IMG/VR virus record: IMGVR_UViG_3300025632_000015
Span: 1-61,529 of that record
Reading direction: 5' to 3' (one strand)
DNA length: 61,529 nucleotides
Source: a virus
Position 1 is the first letter of the stretch, and each line of letters opens with the position of its first letter. Below are positions 45,776-54,438 of the stretch, in pieces. The notes below the pieces were generated by a model that did no database searches, had not been told where the DNA came from, and saw nothing but the letters and a program-made list of their open reading frames with translations. A program made the translations under genes and the position numbers.

Positions 45776-47725
45776 ATGGCAGACAGCGACAAAGATATCC
45801 TGATCACCCCCAACATAAGCCAGACGGCTCAACCGGAGATCAAGTTCGTCGGAAAGGACAACTCTCCTCTCTACATCAAGGTCCTAGACGACAACAGCCT
45901 GTCCTTCGAGGGCGTTGAGGGACAGATCTTCTCGATCAGCCCGACCATGTCCAGTGGCGATATATTCAGCGTCAGCGACATATCAGGTGTGCAGAGCATG
46001 TCCATAAACGCAGATGGAACTATCTCAATGAATGCCCAAACCAAATCTGTTACTATTGCAAACAACGCAGGTTCTCCGGGTCACTTGACTCTCGCTACAA
46101 ATGAATTGACGGTCGTAGATGGGGATAAGTTGGGTAGGATTGACTTCAAAGCACCCATTGAAGCAAGTGGTACAGACGCGATACTGACAGGAGCATCAAT
46201 TTGGGCCGAAGCAGACGACACGTTTGCAGCCGACAACAACAAAACCGAATTAGTATTCGCAACAGCCGCATCAGAAGCAGCCGCAGAAAAGATGCGATTA
46301 GACTCAACTGGTAATCTGGGTGTAGGTACATCGACCCCATCATTCACATCAGGTATTGGAGTAGAGGTGTCACATGCTACACAAGCCAACTTCCGAGCCA
46401 CTGATAGTAACGGGGCTTCTACTGATTTCGCTACTTCAGGTAATGACACATACATCCTGAACAGACACGCCAGCGGTAAGATATACATCAAGCCGGGTAA
46501 TGGCGACCATAGTATCGAACTAGCCTCTAATGGTCAAGTCAAGTTCAACAACGCATACACATTCCCCACATCGGACGGAAGCAATGGTCAAGTATTACAG
46601 ACAAATGGTAGCGGTGCACTCTCCTTTGCCTCTGCAAGTGGTGGTGCTTCTGATATTGGCGCACTAGATGATGTATTGATGGATGCTAGTGACTTTACTG
46701 ATGGTTTTCTTCTGCAAACTGATAGTGACGGTTCTGCTCCAACAACGGGAACATTAAATGACGCAACAGGTAATATTGGGCTTGGTAAAGACGTGCTTTC
46801 TACATTAACAGCTGGTGACAATAACGTTGCAATAGGATATGAGGCTGGTGCGAGTATCACTGTAGCGTCCAATACGGTCGCAATTGGATATCGAGCTGCT
46901 AGATATCCCACTGGTAATCACAACATAGGGATTGGACTCAATGCTATAAGAGGTGCTGATAGCGGTACGGTAGACGGTCACCAAAACGTAGGAATAGGTG
47001 CAAATTCACTCTATTCTCTCACTGAGGGCCACGACAACGTAGGTATAGGAATAGCTACAGGGACAGCAATCACGACCGGAGATAAAAACGTATTGATTGG
47101 AGTTCAAGCAGGAGATTCAATTGTCGGAGGAGATGAGAACATATGCATAGGTTCGCTTGCTGGGCAGAACATCACCTCCGGTAGTGACAACGTCATAATC
47201 GGTAGCGTGGATGCTCCTAATGCAACTGGGGACCAGCAACTAGTAATAGCTTCCGGTAATGCTGGTGGAGCTACTTGGATTCGAGGCAATAGTGACGGAG
47301 TTGTATTAGGTGCTTTAACACCGCTATTCTTTGAAAAGTCTGGTTTGGATACAAACACAGTTGGTCTTAAAGTACCGATCGCGTTTAATGGCGATGCTAA
47401 CCCTGGTGGTTATTGTATGCCGTATGCTGGTGTAGTCCAGGCAGTAACTTTCATATTTGCTGGTGGTTCTATTGATACGTCGGATAGTAATGCTAATACT
47501 TTTATGCTAAGAAAAAATTCAGCTGATACCACGACGACATTCTCATTTGGTGCTAATGACTTAACTCAAATAGTCACCAACTCACAATACAGAATAGTGG
47601 TAACAGGAAGCGATGTAGGCTTGGAGTTCGACGCGGGTCATACGGTACATCTCAAAAGAACTGTTAGTGGCATAAATTTGCACAATGCAAATGCAATAGT
47701 GTGGGTGAAGTTTAACAGCTTCTGA
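45776..47725 (+). CDS. Fibre protein C with beta-roll repeats
   Basis: 649 residues from the ATG at 45776, which follows GGGAGG. The first 100 residues are a distinct domain in GC-rich codons. The middle has an LGVGTSTP unit like fibre B. Residues about 350-490 contain repeated left-handed roll units of the form NNVAIGYEAG, NTVAIGYRAA and NVGIGANSL, as in trimeric adhesin heads. The C-terminus is a separate strand-rich domain. It is followed by the fibre chaperone gene. Host-surface attachment is the likely role. Confidence 0.75.
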   Translation: MADSDKDILITPNISQTAQPEIKFVGKDNSPLYIKVLDDNSLSFEGVEGQIFSISPTMSSGDIFSVSDISGVQSMSINADGTISMNAQTKSVTIANNAGSPGHLTLATNELTVVDGDKLGRIDFKAPIEASGTDAILTGASIWAEADDTFAADNNKTELVFATAASEAAAEKMRLDSTGNLGVGTSTPSFTSGIGVEVSHATQANFRATDSNGASTDFATSGNDTYILNRHASGKIYIKPGNGDHSIELASNGQVKFNNAYTFPTSDGSNGQVLQTNGSGALSFASASGGASDIGALDDVLMDASDFTDGFLLQTDSDGSAPTTGTLNDATGNIGLGKDVLSTLTAGDNNVAIGYEAGASITVASNTVAIGYRAARYPTGNHNIGIGLNAIRGADSGTVDGHQNVGIGANSLYSLTEGHDNVGIGIATGTAITTGDKNVLIGVQAGDSIVGGDENICIGSLAGQNITSGSDNVIIGSVDAPNATGDQQLVIASGNAGGATWIRGNSDGVVLGALTPLFFEKSGLDTNTVGLKVPIAFNGDANPGGYCMPYAGVVQAVTFIFAGGSIDTSDSNANTFMLRKNSADTTTTFSFGANDLTQIVTNSQYRIVVTGSDVGLEFDAGHTVHLKRTVSGINLHNANAIVWVKFNSF

Positions 47726-47734
47726 GGTGATTAA

Positions 47735-47956
47735 ATGGAAGATTGGACAGACTGGGATGAATTAAGAGGAATAAGAGCAGGGCTACTAAAAAGAGTGGAT
47801 ATTTACCAACTGGTTATTCCATATAGTAAATTAACAGATGCACAAAAAACAGAACTAGAACAATACAGAACAGATTTATTAACACTACCCCAAGACTATG
47901 CAACACCGAAATTAGCATACGCTAACATACCGACAAAACCAAAATGGATGAATTAA
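47735..47956 (+). CDS. Tail-fibre assembly chaperone-like protein
   Basis: 73 residues. The pattern R-(x)-LL-x(3)-D near the start, then a helix with ELEQYRTDLLTLPQ and a Pro-rich end, matches the small phage tail-assembly chaperone family (PF16778-like), where RxxLLxxtDW and YRxxLRdlPxq are conserved. Such proteins are encoded right after fibres and help them fold. GAGGTGATTAA sits before the ATG with the fibre stop inside the preceding CTGAGG. Confidence 0.7.
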   Translation: MEDWTDWDELRGIRAGLLKRVDIYQLVIPYSKLTDAQKTELEQYRTDLLTLPQDYATPKLAYANIPTKPKWMN

Positions 47957-48050
47957 AGCACACAGTATAACTTAATCAAACAATGCTATCAAGAATTGAA
48001 AACATTGGAAGGTTGGACTGACACTATAGATTGCTGATAACCTAGTAATC

Positions 48051-48058
48051 TTTATATC
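48051..48058 (+). promoter_or_regulatory. TATA box of the thermosome operon
   Basis: TTTATATC is centred 27 bases before the ATG at 48082, with no ribosome site between them, so the first gene is probably leaderless. This is the clearest archaeal promoter in the window. Confidence 0.7.
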
Positions 48059-48081
48059 AAAAAGTAAGCCAAGTTTGTTTT

Positions 48082-48441
48082 ATGCCTGAAGAAGCAGCAC
48101 AAGCAGACGCACAACCAGAACAGCCCACGATAAATATACTGGACCCAGTATATCAAGAGGTTATAGACTTACAATTGACAAGAGGTCAAGCACTCTTTGT
48201 TTACAATTTCTTAGAAACAAATATCCAACCACGAGGAATGGCAATGGTTGAGTTTTCTTTTGACATGATGAAGAGATTCCAGTCTGCATTAGTAGTAGAA
48301 CCAGTTAGTGAACCACAAGTAACGGTTGAAACATCGGAAGCAATAGAAGAAACATCGGAAGCATTTGTTACAAAGAAGACAACAGATGGTGCAAAAGTGT
48401 TTGAAAATAACGTAGGAATTAGAGAACTGATGGAGGAATAA
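48082..48441 (+). CDS. Acidic protein upstream of thermosome
   Basis: 119 residues. The acidic, Gln/Pro-rich N-terminus leads to a central helical domain (about residues 25-75) and a Thr/Glu-rich tail with two ETSEA repeats. Leaderless start under a clear TATA box. It ends GGAGGAATAA, providing the ribosome site of the thermosome gene two bases on. No family recognised. Its place suggests a partner or substrate of the chaperonin. Confidence 0.6.
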   Translation: MPEEAAQADAQPEQPTINILDPVYQEVIDLQLTRGQALFVYNFLETNIQPRGMAMVEFSFDMMKRFQSALVVEPVSEPQVTVETSEAIEETSEAFVTKKTTDGAKVFENNVGIRELMEE

Positions 48442-48443
48442 GT

Positions 48444-49997
48444 ATGGCAACAGTAGTTGACGCAAAACAAAATGCATCGGTAGTAACAGCACACGATGTC
48501 AACATACAAGTAGCAATACAATTAGCTGACCTAGTAAAATCAACACTAGGACCATATGGAATGGACAAAGAGATGGTGGACCCTGCTGGCGTAGTTGTTA
48601 TGACCAATGATGGTGCAACAATTCTTAGAGAAACAAAGTTACATCACCCTACTGCTAGAATCATTACAGAAGTAGCACGTACACAAGAAGAAAACTGCTT
48701 TGATGGTACAACAAGTTCTGTAGTAATAACTGGAGAATTAATGTCCAAAGCAAAAGAACTGCTTAACTTAAAAATTCACCCTACACGTATTGCTAAGGGC
48801 TATACTTTAGCAAACAAAAAGGCACAGGTTCTCTTGGAAGAGATTGGTGTAGATATTACTGACGATTTACTCCTTAGTGTCGGCAAGACAGCAATGACTG
48901 GTAAAAGTGCAGAAACAGAGCAAGACCAATTAGCACAAATTGCTTTAGACGTAATTAAAGCAACTCCTCTTGAGAACATCAATATTGTAAAGAGACCCAA
49001 TGGCAAAGTCAAAGAGTCTCTTGCTATATCCGGTTTGCTTATTGACAGAGAAAAGATGGACCACAATATGCCAGACTCTATCAAAGATGCAAAGATTGCT
49101 TTGATTAGTGTTGACGTAACTCTACCAGAGTTTGCACAACAGCTACAGATTCAAGTAACTGACAACAATGCTGTAAAAGAGTTTATTGAAAGTAGAAAGG
49201 CACAATTGCAAGAAATCGCAGAGACCATCTTAGCAACTGGAGCCAATGTTATTCTTTGCAAAAGAGACATTGACCCATTTGTTGTAGAAATATTTGCAGA
49301 GAAAGGAGTTTACGCAGCAAGAAGAGTTGCTATGAGTGACATGGAAGCTGTAGCAAAAGCAGGCAAAGGAAGAATGGTATCTGCAATAGACGGGCTTAAA
49401 AAATCAGACCTTGCTAGTGTGGGATTATTAGAAGAAATTGCTGTTGGTGAGAAGCCACTGATTAAACTTACTGACATAGCAACTGCTGGATCAGTATCAG
49501 TATTACTAAGAGCACCGACACAACATTCGGTTGATGAAATAGGTCGAGCATTCGATGATGCAATTGGTGTCATCAGTGTTGCAATGGACCATGGAAAGGT
49601 TCTTGCAGGTGGTGGTGCACCTTACTTACACCTATCTAAAAACCTACGAGAATACGCTGCTACTGTTAGCGGGCGAGAGCAAATGGCTGTTGAGGCATAT
49701 GCACAAGCACTGGAAGTAATTCCTGCGGCTTTGGCAGAAAACAGTGGGCTAGATCCACTAGATACCCTTATCCGCCTTCGCCAGCTCCATGCATCTGCAG
49801 CAGGCCACTCCCACGGAGTGGACGTGGAGAACGGAGGAGGAGTAAATATGCTAGAACAAGGCGTCATCGAACCACTCAGCGTAGTATCACAAGCACTAGA
49901 TAGTGCTACTGATATCGCATCTCAGTTGCTTCGCATCGATAATATTATCGAAATGCAAAAAGGACCGGAGATCGGAGAAGATGGATACAAATACTAA
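48444..49997 (+). CDS. Group II chaperonin (thermosome subunit)
   Basis: 517 residues, near the normal length. ATP-site motifs are present: GPYGMDK (36-42), TNDGATIL (54-61), DGTT (87-90) and GGGAP (about 389-393). The usual GDGTT reads FDGTT, and the Glu after GGGAP is replaced by Tyr. The C-terminal tail lacks the Gly-Gly-Met repeat and ends GEDGYKY. The segment 49740-49860 is more GC-rich than the rest, hinting at recombination. As a ring-forming folding machine it probably folds virion proteins such as the fibres encoded upstream. The last 17 bases overlap the next gene. Confidence 0.93.
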   Translation: MATVVDAKQNASVVTAHDVNIQVAIQLADLVKSTLGPYGMDKEMVDPAGVVVMTNDGATILRETKLHHPTARIITEVARTQEENCFDGTTSSVVITGELMSKAKELLNLKIHPTRIAKGYTLANKKAQVLLEEIGVDITDDLLLSVGKTAMTGKSAETEQDQLAQIALDVIKATPLENINIVKRPNGKVKESLAISGLLIDREKMDHNMPDSIKDAKIALISVDVTLPEFAQQLQIQVTDNNAVKEFIESRKAQLQEIAETILATGANVILCKRDIDPFVVEIFAEKGVYAARRVAMSDMEAVAKAGKGRMVSAIDGLKKSDLASVGLLEEIAVGEKPLIKLTDIATAGSVSVLLRAPTQHSVDEIGRAFDDAIGVISVAMDHGKVLAGGGAPYLHLSKNLREYAATVSGREQMAVEAYAQALEVIPAALAENSGLDPLDTLIRLRQLHASAAGHSHGVDVENGGGVNMLEQGVIEPLSVVSQALDSATDIASQLLRIDNIIEMQKGPEIGEDGYKY

Positions 49998-50127
49998 ACA
50001 AAAAGTGAATGCAGCACTAGTTGCACTGAAAGAAACTGGCGTTAGTTATATTCTAATGGTACAAGACGAAACTGGCGTTGCTATATTTAGCAACGATAAG
50101 ACCGACCGTCTGTACATCATAGATTAA
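49981..50127 (+). CDS. Small protein overlapping thermosome end
   Basis: 48 residues from the ATG at 49981, with CGGAGAAG before it and within the thermosome 3' end. It reads as helix, then strands YILMVQDETGVAIFSND and RLYIID, like a small alpha/beta fold. No family recognised. Coupling suggests a thermosome accessory protein. Confidence 0.6.
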   Translation: MDTNTKQKVNAALVALKETGVSYILMVQDETGVAIFSNDKTDRLYIID

Positions 50128-50139
50128 GGAGGAAATAAT

Positions 50140-50871
50140 ATGCCAATAGACCCAAGTAGAAGCCCGCTGACAGACGCAATGTTTTCTGGAACAGGTACAC
50201 AACAGTTCCAAGAGATGTCAAATGATGATATTGTTCAATTGCAGAAAGAACAAGAAAACAGACTGATTGGATCTATGATGATTCAGTCCATCTTCCTTGC
50301 ATTGGCATTGATGTTATACGAAAGCTGGTCATGGGGTAAGTTTGACCAAGTGTGGCAATCTGCATTACTATACGGTATGCTTGCCTTCACATTTCAAGCA
50401 TCACTTTACTTACTTTACAGGTCAATGTTTGAAGACTCTACAAACTACCGCCGCCAGATTAAGCGCATGAAGTCTAAAAACAAGCGTCGAATGGCGCAAA
50501 TAAAGTACGAAGTAGATAAGCAGCGTACAGAATGGATGCTAGATCAGCAAGTACAACAATTCCAATCAAATGCCATGATGGCACAAGCAGATGGAGTAAT
50601 GACTCCGCAAGAACAACAAATATTGCAACAACAATATCAACAAGTGCAACAGATGGATCAGCAAGTTCCAGGTGTAAATGCTAACGTACAATATGACTTA
50701 GATGCACTAGCAAAGCAATTGGGATTAGATAGGCACAGAATCGGGCCAATACCAATGGGACCGGCTTTAACTCCTACACCACTAACAGTTACACAAGCCC
50801 CTTTAGGACAATTCCAGGTTCAAACACCGGTGCAGAGCACATTGGATCTGGATCCGACAGCGACCAACTAG
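50140..50871 (+). CDS. Two-pass membrane protein with Gln-rich coiled coil
   Basis: 243 residues with TAAGGAGGAAATAAT before the ATG, a near-perfect ribosome site predicting high expression. Two membrane segments (about residues 49-64 and 76-92) are followed by a very basic helix (RRQIKRMKSKNKRRMAQIK), then a Gln-rich helix (QEQQILQQQYQQVQQMDQQ), and a Pro/Thr tail. A TerB-like MTPQEQ turn occurs at about 145. It likely anchors a multimeric complex in a membrane; the downstream GTPase may act with it. Confidence 0.65.
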   Translation: MPIDPSRSPLTDAMFSGTGTQQFQEMSNDDIVQLQKEQENRLIGSMMIQSIFLALALMLYESWSWGKFDQVWQSALLYGMLAFTFQASLYLLYRSMFEDSTNYRRQIKRMKSKNKRRMAQIKYEVDKQRTEWMLDQQVQQFQSNAMMAQADGVMTPQEQQILQQQYQQVQQMDQQVPGVNANVQYDLDALAKQLGLDRHRIGPIPMGPALTPTPLTVTQAPLGQFQVQTPVQSTLDLDPTATN

Positions 50872-50943
50872 TACAATGTATGGCAATAACAGATATGGGA
50901 ACACAATGCGAGAGATTAACAAGGTCGGGATGGTGTCACCAAC

Positions 50944-51180
50944 ATGGGACTAATATTTCGCGATGAGAGAGACGACCAACAAGAAGCATTGATGCAAACA
51001 ACTGCCGTCGGTTTGACTTGGCAGTATCGCTATCTTACAATGAAGTGGATGGTTTATACTGTTTTATCTGGAATAGGTTCTGCTGCTGCTATGGCAATTA
51101 CAGACTATACTATTTACAAAGTGACCGACTACAATGGACTACTGGACTGGGCATTAACTGCAATCACAGGGGGCTTATAA
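50944..51180 (+). CDS. Two-pass membrane protein upstream of GTPase
   Basis: 78 residues. A charged N-terminus (FRDERDDQQEAL) is followed by hydrophobic segments at about 35-50 and 60-76. The TAATATG junction places it one base from the GTPase gene, so the two are very likely co-translated and may form a membrane-bound pair. Confidence 0.6.
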   Translation: MGLIFRDERDDQQEALMQTTAVGLTWQYRYLTMKWMVYTVLSGIGSAAAMAITDYTIYKVTDYNGLLDWALTAITGGL

Positions 51181-51181
51181 T

Positions 51182-51901
51182 ATGGGCTCAGCAGAAATCA
51201 TCTTAGCACATGGTGTATGGAAAGTTATGAGTGGTGTACTAACACTAGTCCCATATGAAATAAGTGTGATAGGTGCTAGTCAAAGTGGTAAGACTACACT
51301 GGATGCTCAGTTAACAACTAGAGGAGAGATAAGAAAACTATACGACAAAGATCGTACTCACCATGAAAAGAACTGGCTAGGCAGATACAAGTTGCCAGAT
51401 GCAACAAAAAAGCGAATACATTCAGACGGTTTAGCAAAAACAATCGTTTCTAGAGACTTGGGTGGACATATAGAGTATCATTCGAGTTGGTTAAGAGATA
51501 TGATTGACCGTAATTGTAGTAGTATAGTATTAGTAATAGATAATAGACATCTAATAGATACTAATAATGTAGATAATCAAACCGCACTAGGCTATTTATT
51601 AACAGCACTGAGCGATAAAAATAACATTCCTAAAGGACTCACATGGAGAGGATGGTGGCGAGCGAAGAAGTACTATCCTAAGAGAGTGGTCGTACTTGCC
51701 AACAAAGCAGACGAGTGGATGACTGACGCTGACCATGTGACATGGGAGAAAGGATTTATCGCTCGACACAAAATATTTGATGTCTTTAGAGAAGACTTCT
51801 ACCGCTTGCAAGCCATGAATGTTCCTGTATACATGGATGCTATTAGCGCAAAATACGGATGGAATGTACAGGATGCTTTAGTAAAGGGGTTAGCAATATG
51901 A
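51182..51901 (+). CDS. Small GTPase with Arf/Sar-like motifs
   Basis: 239 residues. G1 is GASQSGKT (31-38), G3 is DLGGH (92-96) followed by a Trp nine residues after the His as in Arf/Sar proteins, G4 is NKAD (174-177) and G5 is ISAK (about 221). The strand-helix order between G3 and G4 (IVLVIDNRHLID, then a leucine helix) matches the Arf/Sar/SR-beta group. An N-terminal 25-residue helix could bind membranes. A basic insert (WRGWWRAKKYY) precedes G4. It is embedded among membrane protein genes and overlaps the next gene (ATGA). A role in membrane remodelling or virion assembly is inferred. Confidence 0.7.
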   Translation: MGSAEIILAHGVWKVMSGVLTLVPYEISVIGASQSGKTTLDAQLTTRGEIRKLYDKDRTHHEKNWLGRYKLPDATKKRIHSDGLAKTIVSRDLGGHIEYHSSWLRDMIDRNCSSIVLVIDNRHLIDTNNVDNQTALGYLLTALSDKNNIPKGLTWRGWWRAKKYYPKRVVVLANKADEWMTDADHVTWEKGFIARHKIFDVFREDFYRLQAMNVPVYMDAISAKYGWNVQDALVKGLAI

Positions 51902-52644
51902 CAAACAGAGAAATATTAGATATGATGCAGAATCCTGCTTTAGATGCAGGTGGATATAACGACGTAGTGACACAAGTAGACTTCAGAATGTCTTCAAATC
52001 CGGATCCCAAAAAAGCCAGAAGATCGAATATCAAGTCTGCGATTAAAGCACTCAAGGCAACAAAAAGAAGTTTACTGTCTCCTAAAAGATTTTTTAGAGG
52101 TAGATACACGCATAAGAATCCACACGAGTGTGTTGTTGACGGCATAGATTGCATGAAAGCAGATTACGGTGATTTATTTGACCAATATTTCAGAGATCCA
52201 ATAACATTGGAGATAGAGGCTTTCAGGCCAACATCAGGAGTCTTACCAACTAGTGGTAGAAAACTACCAGGGACATACTGCCCACAGCACATGATGTTAT
52301 ATCATAGTTTAATGGAATGGATTGAGCAAGAAGAAAAAGAAGCGGATCCTGGATTCTTTAGCAAGATGGCAAAGAAGGGTGTTGCTTTCGTACCGATAGT
52401 TAGGCAACAAAAAGAAGCAGAACACCCATTAATTGTAAAATGGACACCAATTATTCAAGAAGCCATGAAAGATGGTATACAAATAGTGCATTATAAAAAC
52501 CCAATAACTAATGAAAATGATTTAACTATGCTAGTATTTGACAATAGACTCCTAAAAAACACTGCACCCCGACAAAATACCATGAAATCAATGGACATGG
52601 CAGAATATTACAAGGTTTTAGAAGAAATGCAGAGGCGAGGATGA
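51898..52644 (+). CDS. GTPase-linked protein with NP motifs
   Basis: 248 residues from the ATG at 51898, overlapping the GTPase stop. NP motifs occur at QNPALD, SSNPDP, HKNPHEC and YKNPITN. The basic region at about 45-70 (ARRSNIKSAIKALKATKRS) may bind nucleic acid or membrane. Three Cys and one His (HECVVDGIDC, YCPQH) could form a metal site. No family recognised. Coupling suggests an effector or regulator of the GTPase. Confidence 0.6.
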   Translation: MTNREILDMMQNPALDAGGYNDVVTQVDFRMSSNPDPKKARRSNIKSAIKALKATKRSLLSPKRFFRGRYTHKNPHECVVDGIDCMKADYGDLFDQYFRDPITLEIEAFRPTSGVLPTSGRKLPGTYCPQHMMLYHSLMEWIEQEEKEADPGFFSKMAKKGVAFVPIVRQQKEAEHPLIVKWTPIIQEAMKDGIQIVHYKNPITNENDLTMLVFDNRLLKNTAPRQNTMKSMDMAEYYKVLEEMQRRG

Positions 52645-52683
52645 TGAGAAACGTTCAATACAAAAGACTAGGGTGGCTCTAAT

Positions 52684-53418
52684 ATGGGATTGTTCGGAAG
52701 AAGCAGCACAACCTCTCCAGTGGCGCTAATACCGCCAGGTGTGGGAGGCGGTATATCAAAAGATCAAATGAATATGTTCGCCCAAGCGGCGAATAACTCG
52801 GGACTGACTGGAATGGGCATGGGAATGCTAGACCAAGTAACTGGTGGAGGAGTCAATACAGAAGAAATAGAACTTATGTATCATCTGATGGCTCGTCATC
52901 CTAACGAAGTAGATTTATTCTTCGTTGGGAACCCAGACTTCTTGTCTGGACTCGCAGAATTGATATCCACCATTATGAAAAGAGAATTGTACCTATGGTT
53001 TAACTCTGCGGCAATAGCAGCAACAGTAGACCCTGCCAAGGCATCAGAATTAGGTTATTCAACAATAACTCAAGAGAATGTAGACGGCATCTTAGGTAAG
53101 ATGTACTCTCCGGATGCTGGGCAACAGAGAATCAATGCAGCAGACGCTGAAGCAATTGGTTTAATCAACCAACATAAATATGGTATGCAAATGGGCGGTA
53201 TGCAAGCTGGTATGGATCAGCAGCAACAAATGTTCCAGCAACAAATGTACCAACAACAAATGATGCAGCAGCAACAGCAACCAGGACTAAGTGGCGCACT
53301 AGGTAGTTTCGGTTCGACTCTACTAAGAGGCTCACTGGGTTTACCACCAGCACCTAACTACAATCAACAATATGCACCACAACAAGGTATGTACCAGCAA
53401 CCAGGCGCAATGCAGTGA
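52684..53418 (+). CDS. Protein with Gln/Met-rich C-terminal tail
   Basis: 244 residues. A Gly/Pro-rich start with MGLFGRS is followed by a Met/Gly stretch, then a folded helical domain (about 60-160), then a low-complexity tail of QQQMFQQQMYQQQMM type, LRGSLGLPPAP, and a Tyr/Gln/Pro end. The prion-like or elastic tail is unusual for a virus this compact. A possible scaffold or matrix component. The N-terminus (MGLFG) could be lipid-modified only if the host has such an enzyme, which is doubtful in archaea. Confidence 0.6.
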   Translation: MGLFGRSSTTSPVALIPPGVGGGISKDQMNMFAQAANNSGLTGMGMGMLDQVTGGGVNTEEIELMYHLMARHPNEVDLFFVGNPDFLSGLAELISTIMKRELYLWFNSAAIAATVDPAKASELGYSTITQENVDGILGKMYSPDAGQQRINAADAEAIGLINQHKYGMQMGGMQAGMDQQQQMFQQQMYQQQMMQQQQQPGLSGALGSFGSTLLRGSLGLPPAPNYNQQYAPQQGMYQQPGAMQ

Positions 53419-53435
53419 TTAAGCGAACCGCTTAA
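53419..53435 (+). promoter_or_regulatory. Hairpin in short intergenic gap
   Basis: TTAAGCG-AAC-CGCTTAA is a perfect seven-base-pair stem directly after the TGA of the Gln-rich protein and before the gene at 53462. No T-run follows, so mRNA processing or attenuation is more likely than full termination. Confidence 0.45.
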
Positions 53436-53461
53436 GTTATAGTCCCCCTTGGGATACATGT

Positions 53462-53827
53462 ATGGTAGCTAGTCGTAACCAACTAAATATGATCTCGCGA
53501 GAGTTTGGAAGCACTCCAAATGGCTCGTTACCTGCATACGGTGCTGTGGGAGAAATGGCTCAGTACCATAATCCTAGAGCACACCTAAAATATAGGAAAA
53601 CAACCGCATTAGGTGAAAAACAAGGACTGTCTGGTATATTTCCAACCGAAGCATTAGGTGGTGCAGGCGTTATTGCGTTAGGTATGATATACGTAGGGCT
53701 TAATTTTCCTTACGCAGAAGGAACCATCGACTGGGTTAAGAAAAGAATCAATCAACCAAAACAAACTACACAAGCAGCCTTGCTGGGTGTAGGAACTTTG
53801 ATATTAATAAATAGAGCAAACAGGTGA
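53462..53827 (+). CDS. Two-pass membrane protein
   Basis: 121 residues. A polar N-terminus with YHNPRAHLKYR and GLSG is followed by membrane segments at about 64-80 and 104-116, with a basic KKRINQPK loop. The start has no clear ribosome site; a GATACATGT precedes it. The TGA lies inside the GGTGATTAAG junction with the next gene. No family recognised. Confidence 0.6.
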   Translation: MVASRNQLNMISREFGSTPNGSLPAYGAVGEMAQYHNPRAHLKYRKTTALGEKQGLSGIFPTEALGGAGVIALGMIYVGLNFPYAEGTIDWVKKRINQPKQTTQAALLGVGTLILINRANR

Positions 53828-53832
53828 TTAAG

Positions 53833-54438
53833 GTGAGCAGTTTCCAGAGATCTAATTTATACGCTAGTGAAGATTTTGGTGGAGAACCAGACACCATGGA
53901 TATGTCCGGATTTTTAGGCTCTCCGCCTCCAGTACAACCACAAGAAAGAGCAAGAGCACCACGAACACCACCGATTTCTGAAAGACCACGACAACAACAA
54001 GCACCATCCAGTAACGCATCCGGTGTAAAACAACCAAACATGGGTTATACTGTCAAAAACCCAATCCCAGTACTAACAGACGAGTTTGAAGATCCCAAGT
54101 TCTATCACGCTCTAAGTCCTTTTTGGGCAGACGATGATTCACTAGGCTCTCCTAAAATACCAGCGATTAGTAAAGTAGCAGGGGTTACAATATTCACACT
54201 GGCTGGTATGTATGCTCTTGGAACACGCAAAACAGGTGGCTCGCCGTATGCTAAAGCACTATGCATAGCAGGTGCCGGAATGTACGTACACCCAATGTTA
54301 GGTGTAAATCACGGACTACTAAAAGTAATACCAGGAGAAGACCACTGGATAGCAAAATACCCTCGATACGGAGCAATAGGTATGGTACACTTAGGTGGAG
54401 CATACGGTTTCCAGAAAGCAATAAGGAGGCAGTTTTAG
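53833..54438 (+). CDS. Membrane protein with Pro/Gln-rich N-terminus
   Basis: About 201 residues from the GTG at 53833, which follows GGTGATTAAG; a GTG at 53824 would overlap that ribosome site. Residues about 15-75 are Pro, Gln and Arg-rich. YTVKNPIPVL precedes a folded part and two or three hydrophobic segments (about residues 118-130, 137-155 and near the C-terminus). It ends GGAGGCAGTTTTAG, which is the ribosome site for the next gene. No family recognised. Confidence 0.6.
   Translation: MSSFQRSNLYASEDFGGEPDTMDMSGFLGSPPPVQPQERARAPRTPPISERPRQQQAPSSNASGVKQPNMGYTVKNPIPVLTDEFEDPKFYHALSPFWADDDSLGSPKIPAISKVAGVTIFTLAGMYALGTRKTGGSPYAKALCIAGAGMYVHPMLGVNHGLLKVIPGEDHWIAKYPRYGAIGMVHLGGAYGFQKAIRRQF

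Noticed and set aside
50876-50953. 25-codon frame before the 50944 gene
   Set aside because: No ribosome site and it overlaps the next start; could be a leader peptide but not supportable.
52641-52682. 13-codon frame overlapping the previous stop
   Set aside because: Too short and without features; the ATGA overlap alone is weak evidence.
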